Source: Phycisphaerales bacterium UBA3190 (lineage in GTDB: Bacteria; Planctomycetota; Phycisphaerae; Phycisphaerales; UBA1924). From it: a stretch of DNA of 47,661 nt. The notes under the pieces were generated by a model. That model worked only from the letters and a program-made list of their open reading frames with translations. It was not told the origin of the DNA and did not search any database. The position numbers were made by a program, and so were the translations under genes. Location of the stretch: contig DEXG01000001.1 of NCBI GenBank assembly GCA_002364005.1, positions 861 through 48,521 on the forward strand, written 5' to 3'. Positions 18,781 through 27,681 of the stretch are shown here, piece by piece (within the stretch, counting starts at the first letter, position 1; each line of letters starts with the position of its first letter).

Positions 18781-19118
18781 GGCACCCCGCGGATTCTCAT
18801 CCCCAATGCCAATCGCGCCGGTTCTCAGGTCGAGCCTGAACCAACGCCGCGCCTGACCGCCAACGCCCCGGATCGAAGCTCGCGAAAATCGGACCTTCTT
18901 CACCACAAAATGCTTGCACAGCACCATGTCAGTATGCTTCGATCCTAGAGTTACGCTCGAAAAAGATCGAACGATCCGAACTGAGCGACCATCAGACCAC
19001 AGATCGAAAGTGGACGGCGAGACCACGGCCCCAGATCAGAGGCTCAGTCGCCTTGGGCACACCATACGCATCGCTGGCAACGGCGATATTCACACGATGA
19101 CGAACTGGAGCTGGCAGC
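18781..19118. other. Intergenic stretch of about 340 bp, no gene recognised
   Basis: No convincing gene or structured RNA was seen. It contains short direct and inverted segments such as GATCGAACGATCC but no long palindrome, and the TetR palindrome GATTTCAAA does not recur. It presumably carries the promoter for the second exporter operon. Confidence 0.4.
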
Positions 19119-20591
19119 GTGAAAACAAGGCTCAGGTACAGAGTTGGATGTGTGGGATGCATACTCACAGCCATCGCTGGCTGCACTGTCGGCCCGGACT
19201 ATGTCCCCGTCAAACCCGACGCGCCGACCGATTGGAACACGCAACTCCCGCCCGGCCTCCAGCGCGACCCCGCTTCACTCAGTCAGTGGTGGACCAAGCT
19301 CAATGACCCACAGCTCACGGCCCTCGTCGAACGAGCCGTGGAGGGGAATCTCAGTCTCCTGCAAGCCGCCCAGCGTATCCACGAAGCGCGTGCCCAGCGG
19401 GCCATCGCCAGCGCCGGGCAGTTCCCAACCCTGACAGCCACCGGCTCGGCCACCCGAAGCGAGTTCAGCCAGAACTCAATCTACCAGGGGCTGACCGACA
19501 ACTTCTACTCCGCGGGCTTCGATGCCAGCTGGGAGCTCGATCTCTTCGGCCGCATCCAACGCCAGGTCGAGGTCGGCGACGCGCTCGTCACCGCATCAGA
19601 AGAAGCGTACCGTGATATGCTCGTGACCCTCATCGCCGAGGTCGCCCTGAACTATGTCGAAGTCCGTCTCTTTCAGGAACGCCTGGCGGTCCTCAAGGCC
19701 AACGAGGCAACCCAGAGCCAAACGCTCGAACTCGTCAAGGCCAATGTCGAAGCCGGGCAGGTCTCCCGCCTCGATCTGGAGCAATCGAGCACCAACCTTG
19801 AACTCACACGCTCCCAGATCCCATCAATCGAGACCGGCCTCGAGCAATCCAAGAACCGCCTGGCGGTCCTCCTTGGGCTCCAGCCCGGTGCACTCCAAGG
19901 TGAACTCGACACAATCACCGATATCCCCCTGCCGCCGCCAACCATCGCCGTGGGCGTGCCCGCAGAAGCCCTCCGCCGCCGACCCGATGTCCGCCGCGCC
20001 GAACGAGAACTCGCGGCCCAAACAGCACAGGTCGGCGTGGCCACCGCCGACCTCTACCCGAGGTTCCATCTGCTCGGGTCCATCGGGCTCGACTCAATGG
20101 GTTCTGCAGACCTGCTCTCCCGATCGAGCGAAAGCTTCGGCATCGGCCCCTCAATGCAATGGGCCGTGTTCGATGCCGGACGCATCCGGGCCAACATCGA
20201 GGTCCAAACCAGCCGTCAGCAGCAGGCACTCCTCGCCTACGAGAGCACCGTCCTCGAAGCACTCCGCAATGTCGAGGATGCCATCCTCGCGTACGGCAAA
20301 GAGAAACTCCGAAACGACGCGCTCACGCTCGCCGAACAGTCCGCCGCTCGGGCAGTCACGATCGCCCAAGACCGCTACGACATGGGCGAAACCAGCTTCC
20401 TGAGCGTGCTCGATGCGCAGCGTTCACTCCTGAGTATCCAGGATCAGTTGGCCATAAGCAGTGCCCGGTCGACCTCGCTGGCGATCACGCTCTACAAGGC
20501 CCTCGGGGGTGGATGGTCGTCACTCGCGCCCGAGCCCGACCCCTCGACAACCGATCACCAAATCAACGACCCAAAGGGAAACCAGCCATGA
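19119..20591 (+). CDS. NodT-type outer-membrane efflux lipoprotein
   Basis: A 490-residue outer-membrane factor, first gene of the second exporter operon. The signal peptide ends in AIAGC (lipobox Cys). NodT landmarks are GPDYVPVKP, QWWTKLNDPQLTALVERA, ASWELDLFGRIQRQVE, LRRRPDVRRAERELAAQTA, AVFDAGRIRANIEVQ and SVLDAQRSLL. The start is a GTG preceded by GGAG at 19107-19110. The stop overlaps the ATG of the adaptor gene (ATGA). A NodT factor dedicated to an RbbA/YhhJ-type ABC exporter would make this a full tripartite system across both membranes. Confidence 0.93.
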   Translation: MKTRLRYRVGCVGCILTAIAGCTVGPDYVPVKPDAPTDWNTQLPPGLQRDPASLSQWWTKLNDPQLTALVERAVEGNLSLLQAAQRIHEARAQRAIASAGQFPTLTATGSATRSEFSQNSIYQGLTDNFYSAGFDASWELDLFGRIQRQVEVGDALVTASEEAYRDMLVTLIAEVALNYVEVRLFQERLAVLKANEATQSQTLELVKANVEAGQVSRLDLEQSSTNLELTRSQIPSIETGLEQSKNRLAVLLGLQPGALQGELDTITDIPLPPPTIAVGVPAEALRRRPDVRRAERELAAQTAQVGVATADLYPRFHLLGSIGLDSMGSADLLSRSSESFGIGPSMQWAVFDAGRIRANIEVQTSRQQQALLAYESTVLEALRNVEDAILAYGKEKLRNDALTLAEQSAARAVTIAQDRYDMGETSFLSVLDAQRSLLSIQDQLAISSARSTSLAITLYKALGGGWSSLAPEPDPSTTDHQINDPKGNQP

Positions 20592-21583
20592 AGCGATCGC
20601 GCGTGATACGAGTGATAGCCGGTCTCCTGCTCATCGTGGGACTTCTGATCGCCTGGCAGTGGTGGCAGGGGCAGCAGGCAACCCTGCCAGAGGGAATCGT
20701 CTCAGGCAACGGCCGAATCGAAGCCGTTCAGGTCCATGTCGCGACGAAGTACCCCGGAAAGATCGAATCCGTCATCGCCCAAGAGGGCGATATGGTCGAG
20801 CGAGGTGCTGTGCTGGCCACCATGGACACGGATGAACTCGAAGCGTCCCACGCCGAAGCAGAGGCCAGACTCGCCCAAGCCGAAGAAACCAAGGCCGAAG
20901 CAGATGCGGCCATCATCCAGCGCCAAAGCGTGCTGACACTGGCCGAGCAGGAACTCGCACGGATCCTGCCACTGGCCGAGCGCGGCTCAGTCGCCCAGCG
21001 TCAAGCCGATCAGGCCAAGAGCGAACGCGACTCCGCTCAAGCCGCACTCGAAGTGGCTCAAGCCCACGCCAGAACAGCACAGAAAGCCATCGACGCCGCA
21101 CGCGCCGCAGTACAACGCGTCGAAACACAGCTCGACGAATGCATCCTCAAGGCCGCCGTGACCGGCCGCGTCCTCTACCGCCTGGCTGAACCGGGCGAGA
21201 TGATGGGCGCCGGAGGCAGGGTGCTCACCCTGCTCGACCTCGACGACATCTACATGGAAATCTTCATCCCCGCCCGCGACGCAACCCGCCTGGCGATCGG
21301 TGCCGAGGCACGCATCGTCATCGACGCGCTCCCCGAATATGTGATCCCCGCCGAGGTCAGCTTCGTGGCACCCGAGGCCCAGTTCACGCCCAAGCAGGTA
21401 GAGACCCAGAGCGAACGGGACAAACTCATGTTCCGCATCAAAGTTCGCATCCCCCAGGAGATCGTCGCCGACCACATGGCCTCGGTGAAGACCGGCGTAC
21501 GCGGCGTTGCCTATGTCCGCGTCCAGAGCGACACGCCCTGGCCCGAATACCTCCTGCCCCGACTACCAGAATCAAAGCCATAA
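20588..21583 (+). CDS. HlyD-family adaptor of an ABC exporter (YhiI/YbhG-like)
   Basis: A 331-residue membrane fusion protein with one N-terminal TM anchor (VIRVIAGLLLIVGLLIAW). The first lipoyl half is around ATKYPGKIESVIAQEGDMVE, followed by a coiled-coil hairpin rich in Ala, Glu and Gln (about residues 80-180). The second lipoyl half is around LKAAVTGRVLYRLAEPGEMM, then barrel domains (IYMEIFIPARDATRLAIG). It resembles the small adaptors paired with dual-ATPase ABC exporters. Overlap with the preceding outer-membrane gene and a gap of 12 bp to the ATPase indicate one operon. Confidence 0.9.
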   Translation: MKRSRVIRVIAGLLLIVGLLIAWQWWQGQQATLPEGIVSGNGRIEAVQVHVATKYPGKIESVIAQEGDMVERGAVLATMDTDELEASHAEAEARLAQAEETKAEADAAIIQRQSVLTLAEQELARILPLAERGSVAQRQADQAKSERDSAQAALEVAQAHARTAQKAIDAARAAVQRVETQLDECILKAAVTGRVLYRLAEPGEMMGAGGRVLTLLDLDDIYMEIFIPARDATRLAIGAEARIVIDALPEYVIPAEVSFVAPEAQFTPKQVETQSERDKLMFRIKVRIPQEIVADHMASVKTGVRGVAYVRVQSDTPWPEYLLPRLPESKP

Positions 21584-21595
21584 CGAGGAGTGATC

Positions 21596-24340
21596 GTGAC
21601 GCCAGCAGCTGACATCGCGTCGCTTCAAGCGGTAACACACCGCTACGGCCCAACAAACGCGCTCGATGATGTCACCCTATCCATTCCCGCCGGCTGCATG
21701 GCCGGCCTCATCGGCCCCGACGGCGTCGGCAAATCAACAATGCTCGCCCTCATCGCAGGCGTGCGCAAGATCCAAACGGGCAGCGTGCGCGTGCTCGATG
21801 GCGATATGGGCAACGCCAGACACCGCCAGCGTTGCTTCTCACGCATCGCCTACATGCCACAGGGCCTCGGACGAAACCTCTACCCAACCCTGAGCGTCTT
21901 CGAGAACCTTGACTTCATCGCACGCCTCTTCGGGCTCTCCAAAGCCGAACGCACCGACCGTATCCACAATCTCCTGACCAGCATCGACCTGAATCAGTTC
22001 CGCGACCGCCCCGCAGGCAAGCTCTCCGGGGGCATGAAGCAGAAGCTCTCGCTCTGCAGCGCCCTCCTGCACAATCCTTACCTGCTCGTGCTCGACGAGC
22101 CCACAACCGGCGTCGATCCCCTCTCACGCCGCCAGTTCTGGGAACTCATCGAGCGCATCCGCTCCCAACGCGACAGGATGAGCGTCATCGTCGCCACCGC
22201 CTACATGGAAGAGGCCGAACGCTTCGACTGGCTCGCGAGCATGAACGACGGGCGTGTCATCGCCAGCGGAACACCCGCAGAGATAAAACAGCAAACCAAC
22301 ACCACAGACCTCGAATCAGCGTTCGTCGCCATGCTCCCCCAAGCGATACAAGACGTCCACAAGCCGGTCATCATCCCACCACGAACCGATCACCCCGGCC
22401 CGCCCGCAATCGAAGCCGAGGGGCTCACCAAACGCTTCGGAAAGTTCGTCGCCGTCGACCATGTCAGCTTCCGTATCGAACGAGGTGAGATCTTCGGTTT
22501 CCTCGGCTCGAACGGCTGCGGCAAGTCAACCACGATGAAGATGCTCACCGGCCTTCTCCCATCCTCCGATGGCAGCGCCACACTCCTGGGCAAACCCATC
22601 AATGACAAGGGCGTCGAATCACGCTCACGCGTCGGCTACATGTCACAGTCCTTCTCCCTCTACAGCGAACTCACAGTCCGCCAGAACCTCCTCCTCCACG
22701 CCCGACTCTTCGAGATCCCCGCAGACGAGAAGATCCCACGCCTCGAGGAGATGCTCGACCGCTTCGGACTCAGAGAGTCAGCGGACGAACGCCCCGACGC
22801 CCTGCCGCTGGGCATGCGTCAGCGCCTCCAGCTCGCCGTCGCCGTCCAGCACAAACCGGAAATGCTCATCCTCGACGAACCAACCTCAGGCGTCGACCCC
22901 ATCGCCCGCGACGAGTTCTGGCAATACCTCGTCGACCTCTCACGAAACGACGGCGTCACCATCTTCCTCTCGACCCACTTCATGAACGAGGCAGAACGCT
23001 GCGACCGCATCTCCCTCATGCACGCAGGAAAAGTCCTAGCCGTCGACACGCCGCAGGCCCTGACCGAATCCAGAAACGCCTCCACACTCGAAGAAGCATT
23101 CGTCGCCTTTCTCGAAGACGCCCGCGCCCCACAAGCAAGCCATACCAGCAAGAACGAACCCGAGTCTGAGATCGGCACCTCCCAGAAAATCCCCCAGCCC
23201 GCTCCCAACCAAGCTTTCGCCCTGGGCAGACTCTGGGCCTACGCCAGACGCGAGAGCGTCGAGATCCTGCGCGATCGCATGCGCCTCGCTTTCGCGATCC
23301 TTGGACCGATCATCCTGCTCCTCACCTTCGGCTACGGCATCTCCTTCGATGTCGAGAACCTCCCCTTCGCCGTATACGACCAAGACCAAACACCCGAAAG
23401 CCGTCAACTCCTCCAAAGCTTCGACGGCTCCCCGTACTTCCAACGCCAGGACGATATCGACGCACCCGATCAGATCGACGCCAGACTCAAGACCGGAGAA
23501 CTCATGCTCGCCATCGAGATCCCGCCCCAGTTCGGCAAGGATCTCATCAGCGGCAAAGCACCCGAAGTCGGCATCTGGCTCGACGGAGCCATGCCCTTCA
23601 GAGCAGAAACAACCAGCGGCTACCTCTCCGGCGTGGCCGCAAAGTACCTTTCAAACCGCCAAGCACAATCCAGCACCAACACCACAACATCGGCAACCGT
23701 AGACATTCAGTCACGGTTTCGCTACAACCAATCCTTCAGGAGCATCTACGCCATCGTCCCGGGCGTCATCATGCTGGTCCTGATCCTCATCCCCTCAGTC
23801 ATGACCGCGGTGGGGGTCGTCCACGAGAAGGAAGCCGGATCGATCGCCAACTTCCGATCATCCCCCGTCACAAGCTTCGAATACCTCGTCGGCAAGCAGG
23901 TCCCCTACATCGCCATCGGCCTCATCAGCTTCATCACCCTGGGGCTCATCTCATGGCTGGTCTTCCAGGTACCAATCAACGGCTCACTCCTGGCAATGAG
24001 CGTCGGCGTCCTCTTCTATGTCATGGCCGCGACAGGATTCGGCCTCATCGTCTCCACATTCACACGCACCCAGGTCGCAGCCGTATTCGCCACCGCGATC
24101 ATCTCCATCATCCCCGCCGTCAACTTCTCCGGCCTCCTCGTCCCCGTCTCATCCCTCTCCACCGCCGCGCGAACATTCGGGCTCGCATTCCCCGCAGCAT
24201 GGTTCCAGCAGATCAGTCTCGGCACCTACACCAAGAGTCTCGGCTTCGCCGAACTCTGGCCCAAGCACCTCGTGCTCGCCCTATTCGCCACACTCTTCAT
24301 CGGCACCGCATCACTCGTGCTCCGAAAGCAGGAGGACTGA
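21596..24340 (+). CDS. Fused ABC exporter: two ATPase domains plus ABC-2 permease (RbbA-like)
   Basis: A 914-residue protein with two ABC nucleotide-binding domains followed by an ABC-2 type membrane domain, the layout of E. coli RbbA (YhiH). NBD1 (about residues 5-230): Walker A GPDGVGKST, signature LSGGMKQK, Walker B LLVLDEPTTGVDP. NBD2 (about 265-490): Walker A GSNGCGKST, signature-like LPLGMRQRLQ, Walker B MLILDEPTSGVDP. The permease half (about 535-910) starts ARRESVEILRDRMRLAFAIL and has a large loop before TM segments such as IMLVLILIPSVMTAVGVVHE. NBD2 has LPLGMRQ in place of canonical LSGGQ, a known degenerate signature in this family. GTG 21596 is preferred because GAGGAG lies 5 bp before it. 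Substrate unknown. Confidence 0.92.
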   Translation: MTPAADIASLQAVTHRYGPTNALDDVTLSIPAGCMAGLIGPDGVGKSTMLALIAGVRKIQTGSVRVLDGDMGNARHRQRCFSRIAYMPQGLGRNLYPTLSVFENLDFIARLFGLSKAERTDRIHNLLTSIDLNQFRDRPAGKLSGGMKQKLSLCSALLHNPYLLVLDEPTTGVDPLSRRQFWELIERIRSQRDRMSVIVATAYMEEAERFDWLASMNDGRVIASGTPAEIKQQTNTTDLESAFVAMLPQAIQDVHKPVIIPPRTDHPGPPAIEAEGLTKRFGKFVAVDHVSFRIERGEIFGFLGSNGCGKSTTMKMLTGLLPSSDGSATLLGKPINDKGVESRSRVGYMSQSFSLYSELTVRQNLLLHARLFEIPADEKIPRLEEMLDRFGLRESADERPDALPLGMRQRLQLAVAVQHKPEMLILDEPTSGVDPIARDEFWQYLVDLSRNDGVTIFLSTHFMNEAERCDRISLMHAGKVLAVDTPQALTESRNASTLEEAFVAFLEDARAPQASHTSKNEPESEIGTSQKIPQPAPNQAFALGRLWAYARRESVEILRDRMRLAFAILGPIILLLTFGYGISFDVENLPFAVYDQDQTPESRQLLQSFDGSPYFQRQDDIDAPDQIDARLKTGELMLAIEIPPQFGKDLISGKAPEVGIWLDGAMPFRAETTSGYLSGVAAKYLSNRQAQSSTNTTTSATVDIQSRFRYNQSFRSIYAIVPGVIMLVLILIPSVMTAVGVVHEKEAGSIANFRSSPVTSFEYLVGKQVPYIAIGLISFITLGLISWLVFQVPINGSLLAMSVGVLFYVMAATGFGLIVSTFTRTQVAAVFATAIISIIPAVNFSGLLVPVSSLSTAARTFGLAFPAAWFQQISLGTYTKSLGFAELWPKHLVLALFATLFIGTASLVLRKQED

Positions 24341-24341
24341 C

Positions 24342-25469
24342 ATGCTCATGCACGCCAAAAAAGTCCTCTGGCTCTGCGGGAAGGAACTCCGAAGCATCCG
24401 CGCCGACCCCATCGTGATGGTCCTCATCGTCTACACCTTCAGCTTCGCCATCTACACCGTCGCCACCGGCGCAAAGTTCGAAGTCGAACACGCATCCGTC
24501 GGCATCGTCGACGAAGACCACTCCCAGCTCTCAAGACAAATCCAGGCAGCGATCGCCGAACCATACTTCAAGCCGCCACAGGAAATCGGTGTCACCGACA
24601 TCGACCGGGCGATGAACGCCAACGAGTTCGTCTTCGTCATCGAAATCCCCTCAAACTTCGAAGCCGACCTGCTCGCGGGCCATACGCCGAGCCTCCAGAT
24701 CAACATCGACGCCACCGCCATGGCCCACGCCGGCAACGGCTCCGTCTACCTCCAGAACATCATCAACAGCGAAATCCTCCGCTACGCCAGACGCGACGCC
24801 GAATCCGCCCAGCTCCCCATCAACCTCGTCGTCCACTCACGGTTCAATCCCAACCGCCAATCCATGTGGTTCAACGCGGTGATGCAAATCATCAACAACA
24901 TCACCATCCTCTCCGTCATCCTCACCGGCGCCGCCCTGATCCGTGAACGAGAGCACGGCACCGTCGAGCACCTCCTCGTCATGCCCGTCACCCCGACCGA
25001 CATCATGCTCTCGAAAATCATCGCCAACGGCATGGTCATCCTCCTCGCAGCATTCATCTCGCTCAAAGTCGTCGTCGAGGGATTCCTTCAGGTCCCCGTC
25101 GCAGGTTCACTCCTCCTCTTCATCTCCGGCGCCATGCTCTACCAGTTCTCCGTCACCGCCCTGGGACTCCTCATCGCCACCTTTACCACCTCGATGCCCC
25201 AGTTCGGCCTCATCGCCATGCCCGTCCTGGTCATCATGAATCTCCTCTCCGGCTCAACAACCCCGCTCGAGACCATGCCCGAATGGCTCCAGAACGCCGT
25301 CCAGCTCATGCCATCAACACACTTCGTCGCATTCGCACAGGCAGTCCTCTACCGCGGAGCCGATCTCCCCATTGTCTGGCAGGACCTTACGGGGCTGGTT
25401 GTCATCGGTGCCGTGTTCTTCACCGCCTCACTCCTACGCTTCCGCAGCGCCATCGTTGCCATGCACTGA
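24342..25469 (+). CDS. ABC-2 type exporter permease (YhhJ-like)
   Basis: A 375-residue inner-membrane subunit that would pair with the membrane domain of the fused protein encoded 1 bp upstream. One N-terminal TM (VMVLIVYTFSFAIYTV), a large extracytoplasmic domain, and a C-terminal bundle of about five TM segments (IINNITILSVILTGAALIRE, MVILLAAFISLKVVVEGF, LGLLIATFTTSMPQFGLIAM) match the ABC-2/YhhJ pattern, including the conserved REREHGTVEHLLVMP coupling helix. GGAGGA precedes the start. Last gene of the operon. Confidence 0.92.
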   Translation: MLMHAKKVLWLCGKELRSIRADPIVMVLIVYTFSFAIYTVATGAKFEVEHASVGIVDEDHSQLSRQIQAAIAEPYFKPPQEIGVTDIDRAMNANEFVFVIEIPSNFEADLLAGHTPSLQINIDATAMAHAGNGSVYLQNIINSEILRYARRDAESAQLPINLVVHSRFNPNRQSMWFNAVMQIINNITILSVILTGAALIREREHGTVEHLLVMPVTPTDIMLSKIIANGMVILLAAFISLKVVVEGFLQVPVAGSLLLFISGAMLYQFSVTALGLLIATFTTSMPQFGLIAMPVLVIMNLLSGSTTPLETMPEWLQNAVQLMPSTHFVAFAQAVLYRGADLPIVWQDLTGLVVIGAVFFTASLLRFRSAIVAMH

Positions 25470-25504
25470 CACAACCACACCGCCCCAACACCCCCCGACT
25501 GGAC

Positions 25505-25600
25505 ATAGATTGGAACACGATCATCCGCTTCATGGGCCTCATCCTTGTCGCCGTCGGCGCACAGATGCTCCTGGCCGGCGTCTCCACATTCATGAGATGA
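25505..25600 (+). pseudogene. Possible C-terminal remnant of a MarC-family membrane protein
   Basis: About 30 codons in one frame read DWNTIIRFMGLILVAVGAQM then LLAGVSTFMR and stop. The pattern R-x-MGLIL-x-A-x-x-x-Q-M is that of the last TM helix of MarC/UPF0056 proteins. No upstream part of such a protein is present: the ABC permease ends 36 bp before it. Its TGA overlaps the ATG of the next gene (ATGA), as if a full-length gene had once been coupled to it. It could also be a 22-residue small protein from the internal ATG at 25532. Confidence 0.4.
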
Positions 25601-27012
25601 ATCCAAGCATGAGATCAACCACGCCCGCGATCAACACACGCCCCGCCTGCGCTATGCAACGACTCGCGCTCGCTTGCGCATCCATGCTCCTCCTCCTCAG
25701 CGGATGCACACGCACGCTCGTACCAACGCCAAACCTCTACACAACCACAGACAACCACCCATACCAGAGCACCCCCGAACCCTACCGCTCGATCATGGCC
25801 GACATCATCTATGTCACCGACCGCCAGCAAGCACAACACACCCAGGACAACATCCGGTTCGGATCCAAAAGGACATACGACCTGACCTACGGCACCGTCA
25901 AGGTACGCATCGGAAATCCCAGCAACACATGGGAAGACCTCGTCTACGACAGCACACACGCCAAGCGAAGGCACAACTATCCAGTCAACACCGTCAACAT
26001 CAGCAAGTCGGGCATGCTCCACGACCTCGTCGTCAACTTCGAACCGGTCAACGATCACCGCGTCATTCTCTCGCCCACGGCTCAGGAGCAAAAGCAGCGC
26101 GAAGACCAGGCATTCACCAACCTGATCAAGGCCCGCATCGCCGAGTGCAACAGAAAAGAAGTCGACCTCTATGTCCACGGGGTCAACAACAACCTGCCAT
26201 ACGCGGCCCAGACCCTCGCACAAATCTGGCACTTCCTCGGACGCGACAGCGTCCCCATCGTGTACTCATGGCCCGCATCCGTCGGGGGCATCCGCGCATA
26301 CGCCTACTCACGCGAATCCAGCGAGTTCACCGTCTCGCACCTCAAACGCGTCATCCGTCTCATCTCTCAGTGCGAAGATGTCGAACGCATCAACATCATC
26401 GGTCACAGCCGCGGGTGCGACATCCTGCTCTCGGCTCTCCGTGAGCTGCACATCCAGCGCGTATCAGCCGAAACCGCCCCCCCATCCAAGATCGACACCG
26501 TCGTCCTCGCAGCAGCCGACATCGATCAGGGCGTGTTCCGCGAACGCGTCTTCGGCGAGCAGGTCTTCGAAACGACACGACGCATCGTCATCTACACCTC
26601 GCCCAGCGACGCCGCGATGGGGCTAGCCGACTGGATGCTCGACAGCGTTGGCCGGATCGGCGAGTTCGTGATCTCAACCATGGACAGCTCGCCAGTGGTC
26701 AAGGAACGACTCCGCGCCTTCCGCTCCGTTCAGATCATCGAGTGCAGAGTCAACGCCGGGATCGCCGGCCACGACTACTACTACACGAACCCCGCCGTAC
26801 TCTCAGACCTCATACTCGTTCTCAAAGACCGCCTCGATCCCGGTGCAGAGAACGGGCGGCCACTCGATACCACAAGCGACGGCACATGGCGGATCCTCAA
26901 GTCATACCCAGAGTTCACGCAGGACACGCCCGAGACCGTCAACGACGGTGATCCGGATCAGAACGCATCGCCTTCTCCAGCATCATCAGGAAGCTCGTCC
27001 CCGGATCCTTGA
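25597..27012 (+). CDS. Lipoprotein alpha/beta hydrolase, DUF900 family
   Basis: A protein of about 471 residues. The signal region (LALACASMLLLLSGC) ends in a lipobox, so it is probably lipid-anchored. The hydrolase core includes VDLYVHGVNNNL (oxyanion-side strand), PIVYSWPA, the nucleophile elbow IIGHSRGCDIL (Ser in GHSRG), and VVLAAADIDQGVF before the acid position; a late His in GIAGHDYYY may complete the triad. This matches DUF900 proteins, whose substrates are unknown. The C-terminal tail is Ser/Pro-rich. The 3' end overlaps the convergent gene below by 74 bp. Confidence 0.85.
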   Translation: MNPSMRSTTPAINTRPACAMQRLALACASMLLLLSGCTRTLVPTPNLYTTTDNHPYQSTPEPYRSIMADIIYVTDRQQAQHTQDNIRFGSKRTYDLTYGTVKVRIGNPSNTWEDLVYDSTHAKRRHNYPVNTVNISKSGMLHDLVVNFEPVNDHRVILSPTAQEQKQREDQAFTNLIKARIAECNRKEVDLYVHGVNNNLPYAAQTLAQIWHFLGRDSVPIVYSWPASVGGIRAYAYSRESSEFTVSHLKRVIRLISQCEDVERINIIGHSRGCDILLSALRELHIQRVSAETAPPSKIDTVVLAAADIDQGVFRERVFGEQVFETTRRIVIYTSPSDAAMGLADWMLDSVGRIGEFVISTMDSSPVVKERLRAFRSVQIIECRVNAGIAGHDYYYTNPAVLSDLILVLKDRLDPGAENGRPLDTTSDGTWRILKSYPEFTQDTPETVNDGDPDQNASPSPASSGSSSPDP

Positions 27013-27571
27013 ACTGAGCGTGACGCAACATCTCCCAGTTCTCCTTAGCGTAATCCTTCAAAAACGTGATGATGTGCCCGAGCGTGATCACCGTGTACGG
27101 GTGATGCTGCGTCTGGTCATAATGACTGCCGAACGCCACCAGCCGGATCTGCGGCCCCATCGGAGCGTGGGCCGTCCCCGATTGGATCAGCTCCTCGACG
27201 AGCATGTCCGCATGCTCCGCGGTACTCGCACCAAAGCGTGTCAAAGCCGCCCGCAGAACCTCCGGGTTTCGCGCCCCATGGTTCAACTCCGCCTTGCCCT
27301 CTTTGACCTCCGCGACGATCAGGTCCACACGGTCCGCAGAGGGATTCAACGCAGCATCCGGCTGGGCGAGCGTCACCCCTCTGTGCCCGCCCTTCTTCCC
27401 AGGGCGTGGAACGAGCCGCCCAGCACCGGGAAACCGAACCGCAAGAATATCGACATCGGTCGCAGTACGGAAGTTCCCATGCCGCATCGCTTCAACGACC
27501 GGGTACTCCGTCACCGTGAAATACCCGTTCGCGTAGAGGTACGCCTGCACAAACGCGACAGCACTGTCCAT
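26939..27571 (-). CDS. Uncharacterised protein with possible PD-(D/E)XK nuclease core
   Basis: A 210-residue protein not recognised as a named family. The arrangement FRTATDVDILAVRFPG then VDLIVAEVKEGKAEL fits the D...(E/Q)xK active site of restriction-endonuclease-fold proteins: an Asp at the end of one strand and E-V-K on the next. The following text (IRLVAFGSHYD, VITLGHIITFLKDYAKENWE) would suit the remaining helices. No DNA-binding domain or methylase partner is present. It runs convergent to the DUF900 gene, overlapping its 3' end, and is separated by 110 bp from the sugar-importer ATPase gene upstream. The start at 27571 is preceded by GGAGAACG in the gene's sense. Confidence 0.7.
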   Translation of the reverse strand: MDSAVAFVQAYLYANGYFTVTEYPVVEAMRHGNFRTATDVDILAVRFPGAGRLVPRPGKKGGHRGVTLAQPDAALNPSADRVDLIVAEVKEGKAELNHGARNPEVLRAALTRFGASTAEHADMLVEELIQSGTAHAPMGPQIRLVAFGSHYDQTQHHPYTVITLGHIITFLKDYAKENWEMLRHAQFKDPGTSFLMMLEKAMRSDPDHRR

Positions 27572-27681
27572 ATCGTTCTCCTAGTCAGTGCACACCGGCA
27601 TCCGCGCCTGGAACCGCATCGCCCACCAGGCGTCAGGCATCGCCCGATCGGGTACGCAACACAATACGCCGCTTGTTGATA

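Noticed and set aside
18914..19306. Plus-strand frame of 130 codons before the second NodT gene
   Set aside because: It overlaps the start of a clear lipoprotein gene in another frame and shows no domain or signal.
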